DNA of 64,000 nt from Synoicihabitans lomoniglobus (GCF_029023725.1 NZ_CP119075.1:5265501-5329500); one strand, 5' to 3'; shown: positions 17,744-26,168, counted from the stretch's first letter. Made by a program: numbers and translations. The notes: generated by a model from the sequence alone, not told the origin.

Positions 17744-18496
17744 TTACTCTGACGTCTTTGGTGCCTGGTTTTCTCCGTATTTGCGCTTCATTCGCCGACC
17801 GGCGAGGAAGCACGCTATGATCAAGCATATGCTGTAGACGACGAGGGCGATGGCCCAGCCCCACGATAGGTCGTCGCTCATGCGTCCTGCGATCACCGCC
17901 GTGATGGAGCGAATGATGTGGAGAGGCACCGAGACCAGAAGATATGTCGCGAACGGAATCCCCACGAGCGGGAGGACGTAGAGCTGCGCCCAGTAAGGAG
18001 CGCCGGGCAAAAGCGAAGCGAATACCGAGGCGTCGACGTGGGCGTGGCGGGGCAATCGACGCTGCAGGGGCTCCAGTCGGCGCTTGAGCATTTTGGGCAG
18101 GATGCGGGCACCGAGAAATGCGAGGGTGTGTTGGGCAATGATGGCTCCCGCGACCATGGCCAATCCACCTTCCAGGCCGAACCGGATGCCGGCGATGACG
18201 TTGAGCGGTGTCACCGGAAACGTGACCAAGGGTAGGAGCACCAGCGCTAAAAACAGCACCCGGGGATCAACATGTTCGGCCCAAGCGTGCACGCGCTCGA
18301 GATCCACCCGACCCCACGCCAACGCCAGACCGAGGAGCACCAACGCACCGATGATGATGGGGCGGTGGTGATCATCCCACGTGCGCCGCCACCAGGAAGA
18401 CTCGGTTGAGGAAGGCTTGGGCGGAGGGGGCGCGGGTGAAGCCATGGCGGCGGATCGACGGAGGAGGCGCAAGCGCGTGAGTTGAATCGCAGACAT
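17744..18496 (-). CDS. TVP38/TMEM64 (VTT domain) membrane protein
   Basis: 250 residues, or 233 if the ATG at 18445 is used. After a Pro/Ser-rich cytoplasmic N-terminus come hydrophobic helices (PIIIGALVLLGLALAWG, VLFLALVLLPLVTFPVTPLNV) and the VTT core: AGIRFGLEGGLAMVAGAIIA, SLLPGAPYWAQLYVLPLVGIPFATYLL, SWGWAIALVVYSICLIIACF, with a basic C-terminus. It follows the LpxR-like gene by 10 bases, so the two form an operon. The family is distantly related to DedA and is implicated in lipid scrambling; the exact role here is unknown. Confidence 0.83.
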   Translation of the reverse strand: MSAIQLTRLRLLRRSAAMASPAPPPPKPSSTESSWWRRTWDDHHRPIIIGALVLLGLALAWGRVDLERVHAWAEHVDPRVLFLALVLLPLVTFPVTPLNVIAGIRFGLEGGLAMVAGAIIAQHTLAFLGARILPKMLKRRLEPLQRRLPRHAHVDASVFASLLPGAPYWAQLYVLPLVGIPFATYLLVSVPLHIIRSITAVIAGRMSDDLSWGWAIALVVYSICLIIACFLAGRRMKRKYGENQAPKTSE

Positions 18497-18506
18497 GGTC
18501 GGGGCG

Positions 18507-19676
18507 TTAAAAAATCCAGGAAGTCGTCAGCGAACCGAACTTGTTGTTGTCCGCGATCTGTCCCTCGAACTCGCGGGAGCGGATGATCTTGGTGAAGGTC
18601 AATTGGAACGCGCCGCGGGCGACACCGAGGCCGTAGCTCAGGTCGTAGACGAGAGGTTCGCGTTCCACGTGGCGGCTGTCCTTGAAGGTATTGCCATCAA
18701 GGAAAATGTTACGGGCGACGGCGCGGCCGTCGGCCCCGCCAAAGAGAAAGACGCTCCAGCAGGCGCCGCGCACGCGGGGATCGAGGTCGTCGATCGGCGA
18801 GCTCGCGACCCCGGCGGGCCGAATCATGTTTACGCCGAAATCACTCGGCAGGTTGAACCCGAACCGGGTGGTCGCACCGACGTTGGCGTAGGTGCTGACA
18901 TTCCCCACGACCGCCCCCAAATGTGGCACGAAATCGATGCCCCAGTGCGGGCGGTCCTGCAGTGATTTTCCGGTAAATGGATTGGTGCGCAGTCCGAAAC
19001 GATCCGAGGCCGTTACGGTGCGGGCGTAGGTGCGCCACTTGCGCTCCCAGGCGATGTTGACCCCCAATTCATCGTGAAGCTGGTAGTCCCACCCCTGGGG
19101 AATTTCGCCGTCGATCAAACCATGAGCCCATTTCTGTATGTCCTCGGCGTAGCTGTGAGGACCGACCATGCCGATCTGGACGGCGACGGTATCGGCCTGG
19201 GCATCGTTTTTAGCCAGAAACGAAAACTCAAAATACGTCCATCCGGCGTAGGGGCGATCCGTGGGATCGGGATTGCTCCGGGAAATATCCTGCGGGGTGT
19301 AGATGTGCTGGGCGACGGCGAGTCCGAGATTCTTTTGGGTTTTCTCTTCGTTGACGAACGGGAGGCGTTCGAGAAACGACTGGCGCCAACCGGACTTGCC
19401 CCAGCCTGTGAGATCGGGGGAAAGCCAAGCGGCTTTAAAGCCGTTGGTATAGTGCTGGTCCGTGCCGCCGAAGTAGTCGTTTTCCATATACAGGATGAGG
19501 ACGGGACTCTCTCGCGCGAGTCGTGTGGGCACGCCATCTTCGGTGCGCAACAGGGTGGAGGAAACGGCTTCGCCTTGATCGGCGGCCGTGATTTGAGCGG
19601 GCAGAGAAACCGCCGAGGCGAGACAAAGCGCGGCGGTTAGGAGGCGGAAGTTAGGTGTTAGGCGGAAGCGTGACAT
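18507..19676 (-). CDS. LpxR-like outer-membrane lipid A deacylase (DUF2219)
   Basis: 389 residues with signal peptide (FRLLTAALCLASAVSLPAQ). The mature part begins with the family signature YMENDYFGGTDQHYTNGFKAAW and continues with DRPYAGWTYFEFSF and GPHSYAEDIQKWAH, typical of LpxR, a 12-strand barrel that removes the 3'-acyloxyacyl group of lipid A. It ends in an aromatic residue (TTSWIF), the outer-membrane sorting signal. A strong AGGGAGG ribosome site is 8 bases before the ATG. It is first gene of an operon with the VTT protein and has the palindrome at 19784-19796 about 110 bases upstream. Confidence 0.87.
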   Translation of the reverse strand: MSRFRLTPNFRLLTAALCLASAVSLPAQITAADQGEAVSSTLLRTEDGVPTRLARESPVLILYMENDYFGGTDQHYTNGFKAAWLSPDLTGWGKSGWRQSFLERLPFVNEEKTQKNLGLAVAQHIYTPQDISRSNPDPTDRPYAGWTYFEFSFLAKNDAQADTVAVQIGMVGPHSYAEDIQKWAHGLIDGEIPQGWDYQLHDELGVNIAWERKWRTYARTVTASDRFGLRTNPFTGKSLQDRPHWGIDFVPHLGAVVGNVSTYANVGATTRFGFNLPSDFGVNMIRPAGVASSPIDDLDPRVRGACWSVFLFGGADGRAVARNIFLDGNTFKDSRHVEREPLVYDLSYGLGVARGAFQLTFTKIIRSREFEGQIADNNKFGSLTTSWIF

Positions 19677-19783
19677 GATGAGCCTCCCTTTGCGAATTGC
19701 ATACCGTGGCCGAAGATAAAGTCATAAAATATTGAAATAGAGCACTATAAAATATTTAACATCGACGCAAAGATGTCAGAAAA

Positions 19784-19796
19784 TTGCATGATGCAA
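19784..19796. promoter_or_regulatory. Odd palindrome TTGCATGATGCAA upstream of the LpxR-like gene
   Basis: Same arms (TTGCAT and ATGCAA around one base) as the site at 17709-17721. It lies 108 bases before the start of the LpxR-VTT operon. Candidate binding site for a shared regulator. Confidence 0.45.
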
Positions 19797-19923
19797 CGGC
19801 GCTAATAGGTGATAATTGCGAAATGCCCGATTTGAGAATCCGTTGAGCGAAGGCCCTCGCGCGTGGTCCTCGGGTCTTGATTAACGCGCTGAAGCGTTCA
19901 CAAAAGGGCCCTTCCTCAATCCT

Positions 19924-20007
19924 GCTCGGGTGGTGGAATGGTAGACACGGGGGTCTTAGAAGCCCTTGCCGAAAGGCGTGAAGGTTCGAGTCCTTTCCCG
20001 AGCACCA
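19924..20007 (+). tRNA. tRNA-Leu (anticodon TAG)
   Basis: 84 bases. The acceptor arms GCTCGGG (19924-19930) and CCCGAGC (19997-20003) pair perfectly, followed by A and an encoded CCA. The D loop has TGGTGGAATGGTAGACAC and the T arm GGTTCGAGTCC. A long variable arm (TTGCCGAAAGGCGTGA) marks a class II tRNA. The anticodon loop CTTAGAA reads TAG, leucine. It stands alone; the genes on both sides face or leave it. Confidence 0.93.
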
Positions 20008-20074
20008 GCCTACGCCAAGGCTTCTGCTGGCTAGCCAAAATTACGGGTCTACACGAAAAGATGGGGGCACTGAA

Positions 20075-20965
20075 TCAGCGGGAAAAAGCGGCCGGTGGCG
20101 GCATTTTATTCTCGGCGAACGCTTTGCGATATGCACTCGGGCTGCAGCCCATACGTTCCCTGAACCGGCGGTGAAAACTCGAGAGGGTGGCGAAGCCGGA
20201 TGCGAGGGCGATCTCACTGATCTGTCCGGTGGTTTCTTGCAGTGATCGTGCGGCCTGATCGATGCGCAATTCGTTAAGGAACACCGAAACATTGCGCCCG
20301 GTTGCGCGCTTGAAATAGCGGCTGAAGGCTTCCGGGTTCATCGACGCGACGCGGGCGATTTCAGCCAGCGTGGGTTGCTCACGAAAATTGCGCATGAGGA
20401 AAGCGTAGACGCGGGCGAGTCGCTGTTCGGCGTGGCGGTCCAGGCTCGGCTCATAGGCGGCACTCGCGAGCGGACGCGCGTTACGAGTTTGCGCGAGTTG
20501 GTGCAGGATCGCGAGGAGTTCAAGCAGGGCGGGGAGGCCGGTTTGATTCGCGAGCGAGCGCAGGCTATCGGAGATTCGGCGGGCGCTCCGACCGGAGAAA
20601 CTCAAACCGCGTCCGGCTCGTCGGAAGAGCTGCTGCACACTCGCGAACTCAGGGGTGGATAAAATTTCCGAACCGAGGAAATCCGGGCGAAACTGCGTCA
20701 CCACGGAGTGCGCCGGCCCGTGGGAGGACTGGTTCCCTTCGTTGTGCCAGAAATGGGGCAGATTGGGACCGAGCAGGACGAGGTCGCCTTCGGCAAATGG
20801 TTCGATGCAGTCACCGACGAATCGTTTGCCCCGGCTCGCGACGATCGATGTCAGTTCGATCTCGGGATGGAAATGCCATGGCGCGTCGAATCGGTCGAGG
20901 TGGCGTTCCTCAATGTAAAAAGAGCGGGTGGGTTCGACCCGGACTTTTTCAAATCGAGCGCGCAT
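20075..20965 (-). CDS. AraC family transcriptional regulator
   Basis: 296 residues. The N-terminal half is a cupin sensor domain (FDAPWHFHPEIELTSIV, FAEGDLVLLGPNLPHFWHN). The C-terminal half has the two helix-turn-helix motifs of AraC: LAEIARVASMNPEAFSRYFKRATG and ISEIALASGFATLSSFHRRFRERMG, then the P-x-YR end. It diverges from the corrinoid methyl-transfer cluster with a 99-base shared promoter region and is the obvious candidate to control it. Cupin-AraC proteins commonly sense small sugars or organic acids; the ligand is unknown. Confidence 0.92.
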   Translation of the reverse strand: MRARFEKVRVEPTRSFYIEERHLDRFDAPWHFHPEIELTSIVASRGKRFVGDCIEPFAEGDLVLLGPNLPHFWHNEGNQSSHGPAHSVVTQFRPDFLGSEILSTPEFASVQQLFRRAGRGLSFSGRSARRISDSLRSLANQTGLPALLELLAILHQLAQTRNARPLASAAYEPSLDRHAEQRLARVYAFLMRNFREQPTLAEIARVASMNPEAFSRYFKRATGRNVSVFLNELRIDQAARSLQETTGQISEIALASGFATLSSFHRRFRERMGCSPSAYRKAFAENKMPPPAAFSR

Positions 20966-20975
20966 TTAATCGGCA

Positions 20976-21021
20976 TTAATTGACCAAAACATCCGTAAAA
21001 TCCAATTGAAATATCAATTAA
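20976..21021. promoter_or_regulatory. Inverted repeat in the AraC/ferritin-like divergent promoter
   Basis: TTAATTGA (20976-20983) and TCAATTAA (21014-21021) are exact inverted copies separated by 30 bases in the 99-base divergent intergenic region. A second small inverted repeat (ATTGA-AATA-TCAAT) overlaps the right arm. Possible AraC-type binding site. Confidence 0.4.
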
Positions 21022-21064
21022 AGCTCAGAACAGGCTAAGCACGGCGGAGACAAACAGAGGCATC

Positions 21065-22540
21065 GTGAGCTATACTCCGGCGTTCCGTGATCCAACTACT
21101 GTCCGCCCCATGATCCCACTATCCTACCATTCCTATCGCGATCTCCCCTTGTTGGCCGGCATCGCATCACTCCCCGACGCGATGCGAATCGGGCTCTCAA
21201 TCGATGACTGTGTAGGTCGCTTGAAGAGGCACCATTGGGCGTTTCGTCGATTGCATCAGATTTTCGTCGATCGGCTTACCGCCGAGCCGGTTTACGAACT
21301 CAAAATGGGCTTCAGCCTTCATGCCCATTACTGCGCGGAGCACGCGGCCGTTTGGCGGAAGCGGGTGGCGGAAATGCGCGAGCCGCCGCTGGGTTTGGAC
21401 GTTGTTCCGGACGCCGCCTTGGACGCATTTTTTGACGAGATCCTTTGTGCGCCGGATACGGAAACGCTCTTGATCGGTCTCTATGAGCACACTTTGCCCG
21501 CGTTGGGCGAGGCCATCCGGCGACACATGGCGGAAACCAATCGGCTCGTGGATCATCCAAGCTTTCGTATTTGCCGATTCGCTGTGATCGAGATCGAGGA
21601 GATGGTGGAGTATGGCACGCAGTGCGTTGCTAGGTTGCTCACGGAGGAAAAACGGGCCGAGCTGGCGTCGTGGGGTGAGCTTCTCGCCCAGCTCTTGCGA
21701 GCGGCGGGCGGGCTGGACGGTGCCGTCACTCCGGAGGCGACCGCCTGGGAGCGTCACTTTTCGAAGACGCCGCATGTTTATGACGGCGTCCCGCAGCGCG
21801 ACGAGCGTTTCCCCGACCCCTACAATATGGGGGTGCATGCAGAGGCGTTCCTCTACGACGACAACTTCCCGGCGCCGCCCAAGCCGCTCATGATGTATTT
21901 CAAACGTCTGCGTGAGATCGATGTGCCGGAAATGATGGCGAGCATCATCACGGAAACGACCGGCAAGCCATGGAGCTACCAAGTCGATATGACGCGACAA
22001 CTTTGGGATGAAGCACGGCACGCGATGATGGGCGAAGTCGGGTTCGTGCGCGCCGGAATCGATTGGCAACAATTCGTGCGAGTGAATTTCACCTGGTCGC
22101 TGGCGTTGAACGCCCAGCTTACACCTCTCGAACGCCACGGTGTCCTGTATTTCATCGAGCAGGGACTAATGCCCAAGACGGGCAAACGGTTCGAGTGGGA
22201 GGTAGGCCTGGCCTCGGGAGATCCGTTTTCGGCCATGATCCAAGACTACGACTGGGCAGACGAGGTGTTACACGCGCGGATCGGCCGGGATTGGTATGTG
22301 CCGCAACTCGGCGGGGTGAAGGAAGCAATCGCGTATGGAGACCAGTGTTGGTCGAAGGTGTTGATCGATTGGAACAGCTACCGGGAGCAGGGCCTTACCC
22401 AGCACGAAAACTGGTGGCCGGCGCTCTACCGCGAGTGGTGCCGAGTTCAAGGCCGCGAACCGGATGCAGCAGTCCTGGCCTACGATACGAGCTACGCGGC
22501 GGTGCGAGCTGATTTACGGGAACTAAGCGTGTCCGGTTGA
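21065..22540 (+). CDS. Ferritin-like di-iron domain protein, first gene of corrinoid cluster
   Basis: 491 residues from a GTG start at 21065 (AGAGG 4 bases upstream); an ATG at 21110 would give 476. The sequence is helical with ferritin-like metal motifs: acidic/His pairs in LHAHYCAEHAAVW, IEIEEMVEYG, then two ExxH motifs, Glu316-x-x-His319 (WDEARHAMMGE) and Glu400-x-x-His403 (ADEVLHARIGRDW). It has no signal peptide or membrane segment. I do not recognise a named enzyme. It heads a gene set of corrinoid and methyltransferase-like proteins, so an oxidative or hydroxylating step on the methyl donor, or oxygen/metal handling for the corrinoid, are both possible. Confidence 0.7.
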   Translation: MSYTPAFRDPTTVRPMIPLSYHSYRDLPLLAGIASLPDAMRIGLSIDDCVGRLKRHHWAFRRLHQIFVDRLTAEPVYELKMGFSLHAHYCAEHAAVWRKRVAEMREPPLGLDVVPDAALDAFFDEILCAPDTETLLIGLYEHTLPALGEAIRRHMAETNRLVDHPSFRICRFAVIEIEEMVEYGTQCVARLLTEEKRAELASWGELLAQLLRAAGGLDGAVTPEATAWERHFSKTPHVYDGVPQRDERFPDPYNMGVHAEAFLYDDNFPAPPKPLMMYFKRLREIDVPEMMASIITETTGKPWSYQVDMTRQLWDEARHAMMGEVGFVRAGIDWQQFVRVNFTWSLALNAQLTPLERHGVLYFIEQGLMPKTGKRFEWEVGLASGDPFSAMIQDYDWADEVLHARIGRDWYVPQLGGVKEAIAYGDQCWSKVLIDWNSYREQGLTQHENWWPALYREWCRVQGREPDAAVLAYDTSYAAVRADLRELSVSG

Positions 22541-22678
22541 CCCACTCGCACCTGATGCCCGCACCGGATTAGGCCTGCCAAGAGGCGACGCCGTCCGGAG
22601 GGAGGAGATAGTCGAACTCAATTTGAAACCTGATTTTGAAGATACATTTCTCACCGAATTCTTCGCTCCCCGAAACCC

Positions 22679-23314
22679 ATGAACACACTTGAACAACTCT
22701 CCCAAGCGGTCGCCTCCGGCAAAGGCAATGACGCGAAGACCCTCTCCCAACGCGCGCTCGACGAAGAGATATGCCCTAGCGACATCATTGATCGAGCGCT
22801 TACGCCGGCGATGGCTTCCGTGGGAGAGCGGTTTAGAAAAAACCTCATTTTCGTTCCTGAAATGCTGATCGCCGCCCGCGCAATGAAAGAGGCCATGAGT
22901 CTGCTCGAACCGCATTTTGTCTCGGCCGGAATCGTTCCCAAATACACCGCCGTGATCGGTTCGGTGCAGGGGGACCTTCACGACATCGGCAAGAACCTCG
23001 TGGCGATCATGTGGAAGGGGGCGGATTTCCGCATCATCGATCTGGGCGTGAACGTGCCGCCCGCCAAATTCGCCGCCGCAGTGCGGGAGCATCGTCCGCA
23101 GCTTGTCGGCCTCTCCGCCCTGCTCACGACCACATTGCCGGCAATGGTTGAGACCGTGCGAATCCTTCGCGCCGAGATCGATCGGCCGGTGCGCATCATG
23201 ATCGGAGGTGCCCCCGTCACCCAGCAGTTTGCCGACGAGATCGGCGCAGACGGCTACGCTCCCAATGCCGGCGTCGCGGTCGAGCGTGCCCATGCCTTGG
23301 TTGGTGCCACTTGA
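22679..23314 (+). CDS. Corrinoid (B12-binding) methyltransferase protein, MtbC/MtaC-like
   Basis: 211 residues, standard length. Residues 1-85 form the helical cap domain (PAMASVGERFRKNLIFVPEM is the family signature). The B12 domain follows, with the lower-ligand motif GDLHDIG (His101), then DLGVNVPPAKF, GLSALLTTTLPAM and the GGAPVT loop near the end. Such proteins shuttle a methyl group between a substrate-specific methyltransferase and a second one that passes it on to tetrahydrofolate or a thiol. It lies 18 bases before the first UroD-type gene. No B12 riboswitch is visible in the 138 bases upstream. Confidence 0.93.
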   Translation: MNTLEQLSQAVASGKGNDAKTLSQRALDEEICPSDIIDRALTPAMASVGERFRKNLIFVPEMLIAARAMKEAMSLLEPHFVSAGIVPKYTAVIGSVQGDLHDIGKNLVAIMWKGADFRIIDLGVNVPPAKFAAAVREHRPQLVGLSALLTTTLPAMVETVRILRAEIDRPVRIMIGGAPVTQQFADEIGADGYAPNAGVAVERAHALVGAT

Positions 23315-23332
23315 ATTCAACTCCATCACTCT

Positions 23333-24370
23333 ATGAGCCGAGATCTATACCTGAAGCTGGCGCGGGAAGGACTGCGTATGCCGATCGGCACACATCTAGT
23401 CCTCCATGAGCAAACCGACCCTGACGCGGTCGTGCTTGACGGTGATCGCCTGGGCTCGGTGATCGTGGAAACCGCGAAACGTTTTTCCACACCTTTGGCG
23501 GTGCCGTTGATGGATCTCGCTTTGGAAAAAGCCGCGCTGCTGCACGCCTATGATGTGCCCGAAGTTGAGATGGAAAGTTATCATTTCGCCGCTCCGCCGG
23601 AATCACCTGCGGCCATCGATCTCACTCCTCGCATGCGTGCGGCCTGCGAAGCCATTGCACACGTCGCCGCCCAGCCTGGACTCGTCCCCATGGGCATGAG
23701 CATCGGCCCGTTCTCGCTCATGAGTAAACTCGTGGCCGATCCGATCACGCCGGTGTATCTCGCGGGGACGGGCCTGACCGGCGACGATGAACCTGAAGTG
23801 GAGTTGATGGAACGTGCGCTGGCGCTCGGTGAACGAGTCATTCTCCGCTACCTCGAGGCCCAGATCGAAGCCGGAGCCACGGCGATGATCATCTGCGAAC
23901 CGGCTGCGAATCTCGTCTACTTTTCTCCCAACCAACTCGCGGCGGATGCGACCGTCTTCGAACGCTACGTCATGGAGCCGATGCAGCGCATCGCGCATGT
24001 TCTCGCCGAGCACGATGTCGATCTCGTGTTTCATAACTGCGGTGAGCTGACCGACGCCATGGTCCGCCGCTTCACCACGCTCGGAGCGGTCATGCTCAGT
24101 CTCGGCAGCTCCCGTAAGCTGTGGGAGGACGCTGCCTTCGTGCCGAAAGATACCGTTCTCTACGGCAACTTGCCGTCGAAGCGATTCTATGCCGCTCAAT
24201 TCACTGCGACCGACGTCGAGGAGCAATCGCGGGAGCTGCTGGAAAAGATGCAGGCCGCCGGTCATCCGTTCATTCTTGGCACCGAATGCGACGTGCTCAG
24301 CGTGCCCGGCTTTGAGCGGGAAATTTTCGCCAAGGTCGATGCATTGATGAGCTGCGCTCGTCGACCGTGA
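23333..24370 (+). CDS. UroD/MtaA-MtbA-type corrinoid methyltransferase, first copy
   Basis: 345 residues of the uroporphyrinogen decarboxylase superfamily. It has the zinc-site pattern of the methyltransferase branch rather than true decarboxylases: His234-x-Cys236 in VFHNCGELTD and Cys319 in LGTECDVLS. GMSIGPFSLMSKLVADP and EPAANLVYFSP also match that branch. It probably moves the methyl group to or from the adjacent corrinoid protein. It differs strongly from the second UroD-type protein at 24918, so the two likely serve opposite half-reactions. Confidence 0.85.
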   Translation: MSRDLYLKLAREGLRMPIGTHLVLHEQTDPDAVVLDGDRLGSVIVETAKRFSTPLAVPLMDLALEKAALLHAYDVPEVEMESYHFAAPPESPAAIDLTPRMRAACEAIAHVAAQPGLVPMGMSIGPFSLMSKLVADPITPVYLAGTGLTGDDEPEVELMERALALGERVILRYLEAQIEAGATAMIICEPAANLVYFSPNQLAADATVFERYVMEPMQRIAHVLAEHDVDLVFHNCGELTDAMVRRFTTLGAVMLSLGSSRKLWEDAAFVPKDTVLYGNLPSKRFYAAQFTATDVEEQSRELLEKMQAAGHPFILGTECDVLSVPGFEREIFAKVDALMSCARRP

Positions 24371-24382
24371 ATCCGGTTCTCC

Positions 24383-24931
24383 ATGGTCATGGCTACTTCT
24401 CCGATTCCGAATTTGGTCCGCGATCCGCCCCGATGCATGATGGTCACCGGCCCGCGAGGCGCTGGGAAGACGCACTGGATCCAGCAACGCATCCTCGCCC
24501 TCACCGGAGCCACGAAAACGAGAGTGAGCTTTGGCGTGTTACTGCAGGAAGAGGGGCGCACGCGGATGGAAAATTTCACCGCAGCTCGGCCGAACCTCGT
24601 CCTGCGGAAACTCGCACTGCCCTGTCCCTGCTGTCCGGGGCTGGCTGGTTTACCATTGGAGGCGCGCGCGTTCGTCGAAGCGACTTCGATGGATTGGCTC
24701 TTTGTGGAAATGCCCATGGACGCTGCATTCGGCCTCCTGGCGGATTTCGACCGAGAGCTGGGCTGGCCTCGCTCGTTAACGATCTGCCTGAATCCAGCGT
24801 GGTCGAGAGCTTGGCGACGCCGGGCGCTCTCGCCGTTTCAGCTCCAGTTGCTTACTCAAGCGGACAACGTGATCGAATCCGTCTCGGCATCGCCGGTGCC
24901 GTCTTCGCTTTCCCTTTATGACTCCTCGTGA
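24383..24931 (+). CDS. Small CobW-like P-loop protein with CxCC motif
   Basis: 182 residues. P-loop GPRGAGKT at 23-30 and a Cys-Pro-Cys-Cys motif at 81-84, the spacing and CxCC type seen in CobW/G3E GTPases that load metals or cofactors. It is about half the usual CobW length and lacks a clear C-terminal domain; the DxxG and NKxD GTPase motifs are not evident (LCLNPAW sits where NKxD might be). It sits 12 bases after the first UroD-type gene and overlaps the next gene by 14 bases, so it is a fixed member of this operon. A role in cobalamin or metal delivery is inferred. Confidence 0.65.
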   Translation: MVMATSPIPNLVRDPPRCMMVTGPRGAGKTHWIQQRILALTGATKTRVSFGVLLQEEGRTRMENFTAARPNLVLRKLALPCPCCPGLAGLPLEARAFVEATSMDWLFVEMPMDAAFGLLADFDRELGWPRSLTICLNPAWSRAWRRRALSPFQLQLLTQADNVIESVSASPVPSSLSLYDSS

Positions 24932-25919
24932 ACGCTATTTGGCCGTGCTGCACGGCCGCCGACCTGACGTGCTGCCACGTTTGCCCATTCTCATGCAGTT
25001 CGCCGCCGAGCACATTGGCTCGAACTACGCCGCATTCGCCTCGGATTACCGCGTGTTGGTGGAGGCCAACCTTCGCTGTGCGGAGGAATACGGTATTGAT
25101 CAGTTGAATACAATGTCCGACCCCTATCGCGAAACCGCCGGCTTCGGCGCATCGATTGAGTTCCCGCGTGACAGTGGGCCGATTTGTGTAAAACCACCTT
25201 TGGAAGACGATCGCGATTTTGCGAAACTGCCGCGACCCGATCCGTTGGTCACGCCGCGTATGCACGACCGCATCGACGCCGTGCGGGCCTACAAAACACA
25301 GGCGGGCGATCGCTATTCCATCATGGGCTGGGTGGAAGGCCCGGCGGCCGAGGCGGCCGACCTGCGCGGGGTGTCCAATTTCTTCATGGATCTACTGGAT
25401 GATCCAGACTACGCGCGGAACCTGATGGCACATTGCGTCGAGACTGCGATCGACTTTGCTCGCCCTCAAGTCGAGGCGGGAGCGGACACGATTGGCATTG
25501 GCGATGCGGTCGCGAGCCAGGTGTCTGCTGAGATTTATGAGTCGCTCATTCTTCCTCTGGAGAAGCAACTCGTGATGGCGATCCGCGCGATGGGGGCTCA
25601 CGTGCGTCTGCATATCTGCGGCGATATCACCCATCTCCTACCGGGCATTGCCACCCTTGATCTCGATCTCATCGATATCGACCACATGGTCGATCTAGCG
25701 GTTGCGCGCCGTATACTTGGCCCGCGCATTGTGCTCACGGGCAACATCGATCCGGTCTCATGCGTCATGCGAGGAGACCGTGCTTCAATCTGCGCGGCCG
25801 TTGCCCGGTGCTACGCCATCGCCGGCGATCCTTTCATGGTAAATGCGGGCTGTGAGATCCCGGCGGGCACTCCGTGCGAAAATCTCGAAGCCATGTGCAC
25901 GCCGATTGCACCAACATGA
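24918..25919 (+). CDS. UroD/MtbA-type corrinoid methyltransferase, second copy
   Basis: 333 residues of the uroporphyrinogen decarboxylase superfamily. The start MTPRERYLAVLHGRRPDVLP is classic for the branch. Zinc ligands are His232-x-Cys234 (HICGDITH) and Cys312 (NAGCEIPAGTP). GNIDPV and DIDHMVDL are further family landmarks. It overlaps the CobW-like gene by 14 bases. With the corrinoid protein it could form the second methyl transfer, or be the substrate-specific enzyme. It is the last gene of the operon. Confidence 0.88.
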   Translation: MTPRERYLAVLHGRRPDVLPRLPILMQFAAEHIGSNYAAFASDYRVLVEANLRCAEEYGIDQLNTMSDPYRETAGFGASIEFPRDSGPICVKPPLEDDRDFAKLPRPDPLVTPRMHDRIDAVRAYKTQAGDRYSIMGWVEGPAAEAADLRGVSNFFMDLLDDPDYARNLMAHCVETAIDFARPQVEAGADTIGIGDAVASQVSAEIYESLILPLEKQLVMAIRAMGAHVRLHICGDITHLLPGIATLDLDLIDIDHMVDLAVARRILGPRIVLTGNIDPVSCVMRGDRASICAAVARCYAIAGDPFMVNAGCEIPAGTPCENLEAMCTPIAPT

Positions 25920-26000
25920 TTGGCGCTAGGCCGGGTTCAAAACGAGGTCTGATGCTACCGGGGGAAATGGGAGGAGAACGTCGGGAAGGCAGGGCAGGGA

Positions 26001-26018
26001 GGCGCAACGACTTGCGCT
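26001..26018. promoter_or_regulatory. Pectin-regulon operator upstream of the PL9-like gene
   Basis: GGCGCAACGACTTGCGCT fits the palindrome TGCGCAA-N4-TTGCGCA found ahead of several genes in this region (15 of 18 match the TonB-receptor site). It ends 150 bases before the start codon. Confidence 0.65.
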
Positions 26019-26168
26019 TGGGGTGACTTGCTCGGTGCGTGTTTGCCTACGAGCTATCGATCAGCCCTGAGGGTGCTCCGGATGTGCGAAAACCCGGTGG
26101 TCTCTCGTTTCCTACCTCTCCCCCATCACCGCTGGCTGCACGTTGCCCGGTGAAAATCCCCAACCCCG

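Noticed and set aside
19692-19705. GG-N10-GC pattern before the LpxR-like gene as a sigma-54 promoter
   Set aside because: The start site it implies would lie downstream of the strong AGGGAGG ribosome site, so the mRNA would lack it.
19938-20174. Short open frame running through the tRNA-Leu
   Set aside because: It covers the tRNA and the 3' end of the AraC gene and has no protein-like features.
22541-22678. Cobalamin riboswitch ahead of the corrinoid protein gene
   Set aside because: Only 138 bases are available and I see no B12-box-like conserved sequence.
19924-25919. Genomic island inserted at tRNA-Leu carrying the corrinoid cluster
   Set aside because: No integrase gene and no direct repeat of the tRNA 3' end was found to the right; base composition looks like the surroundings.
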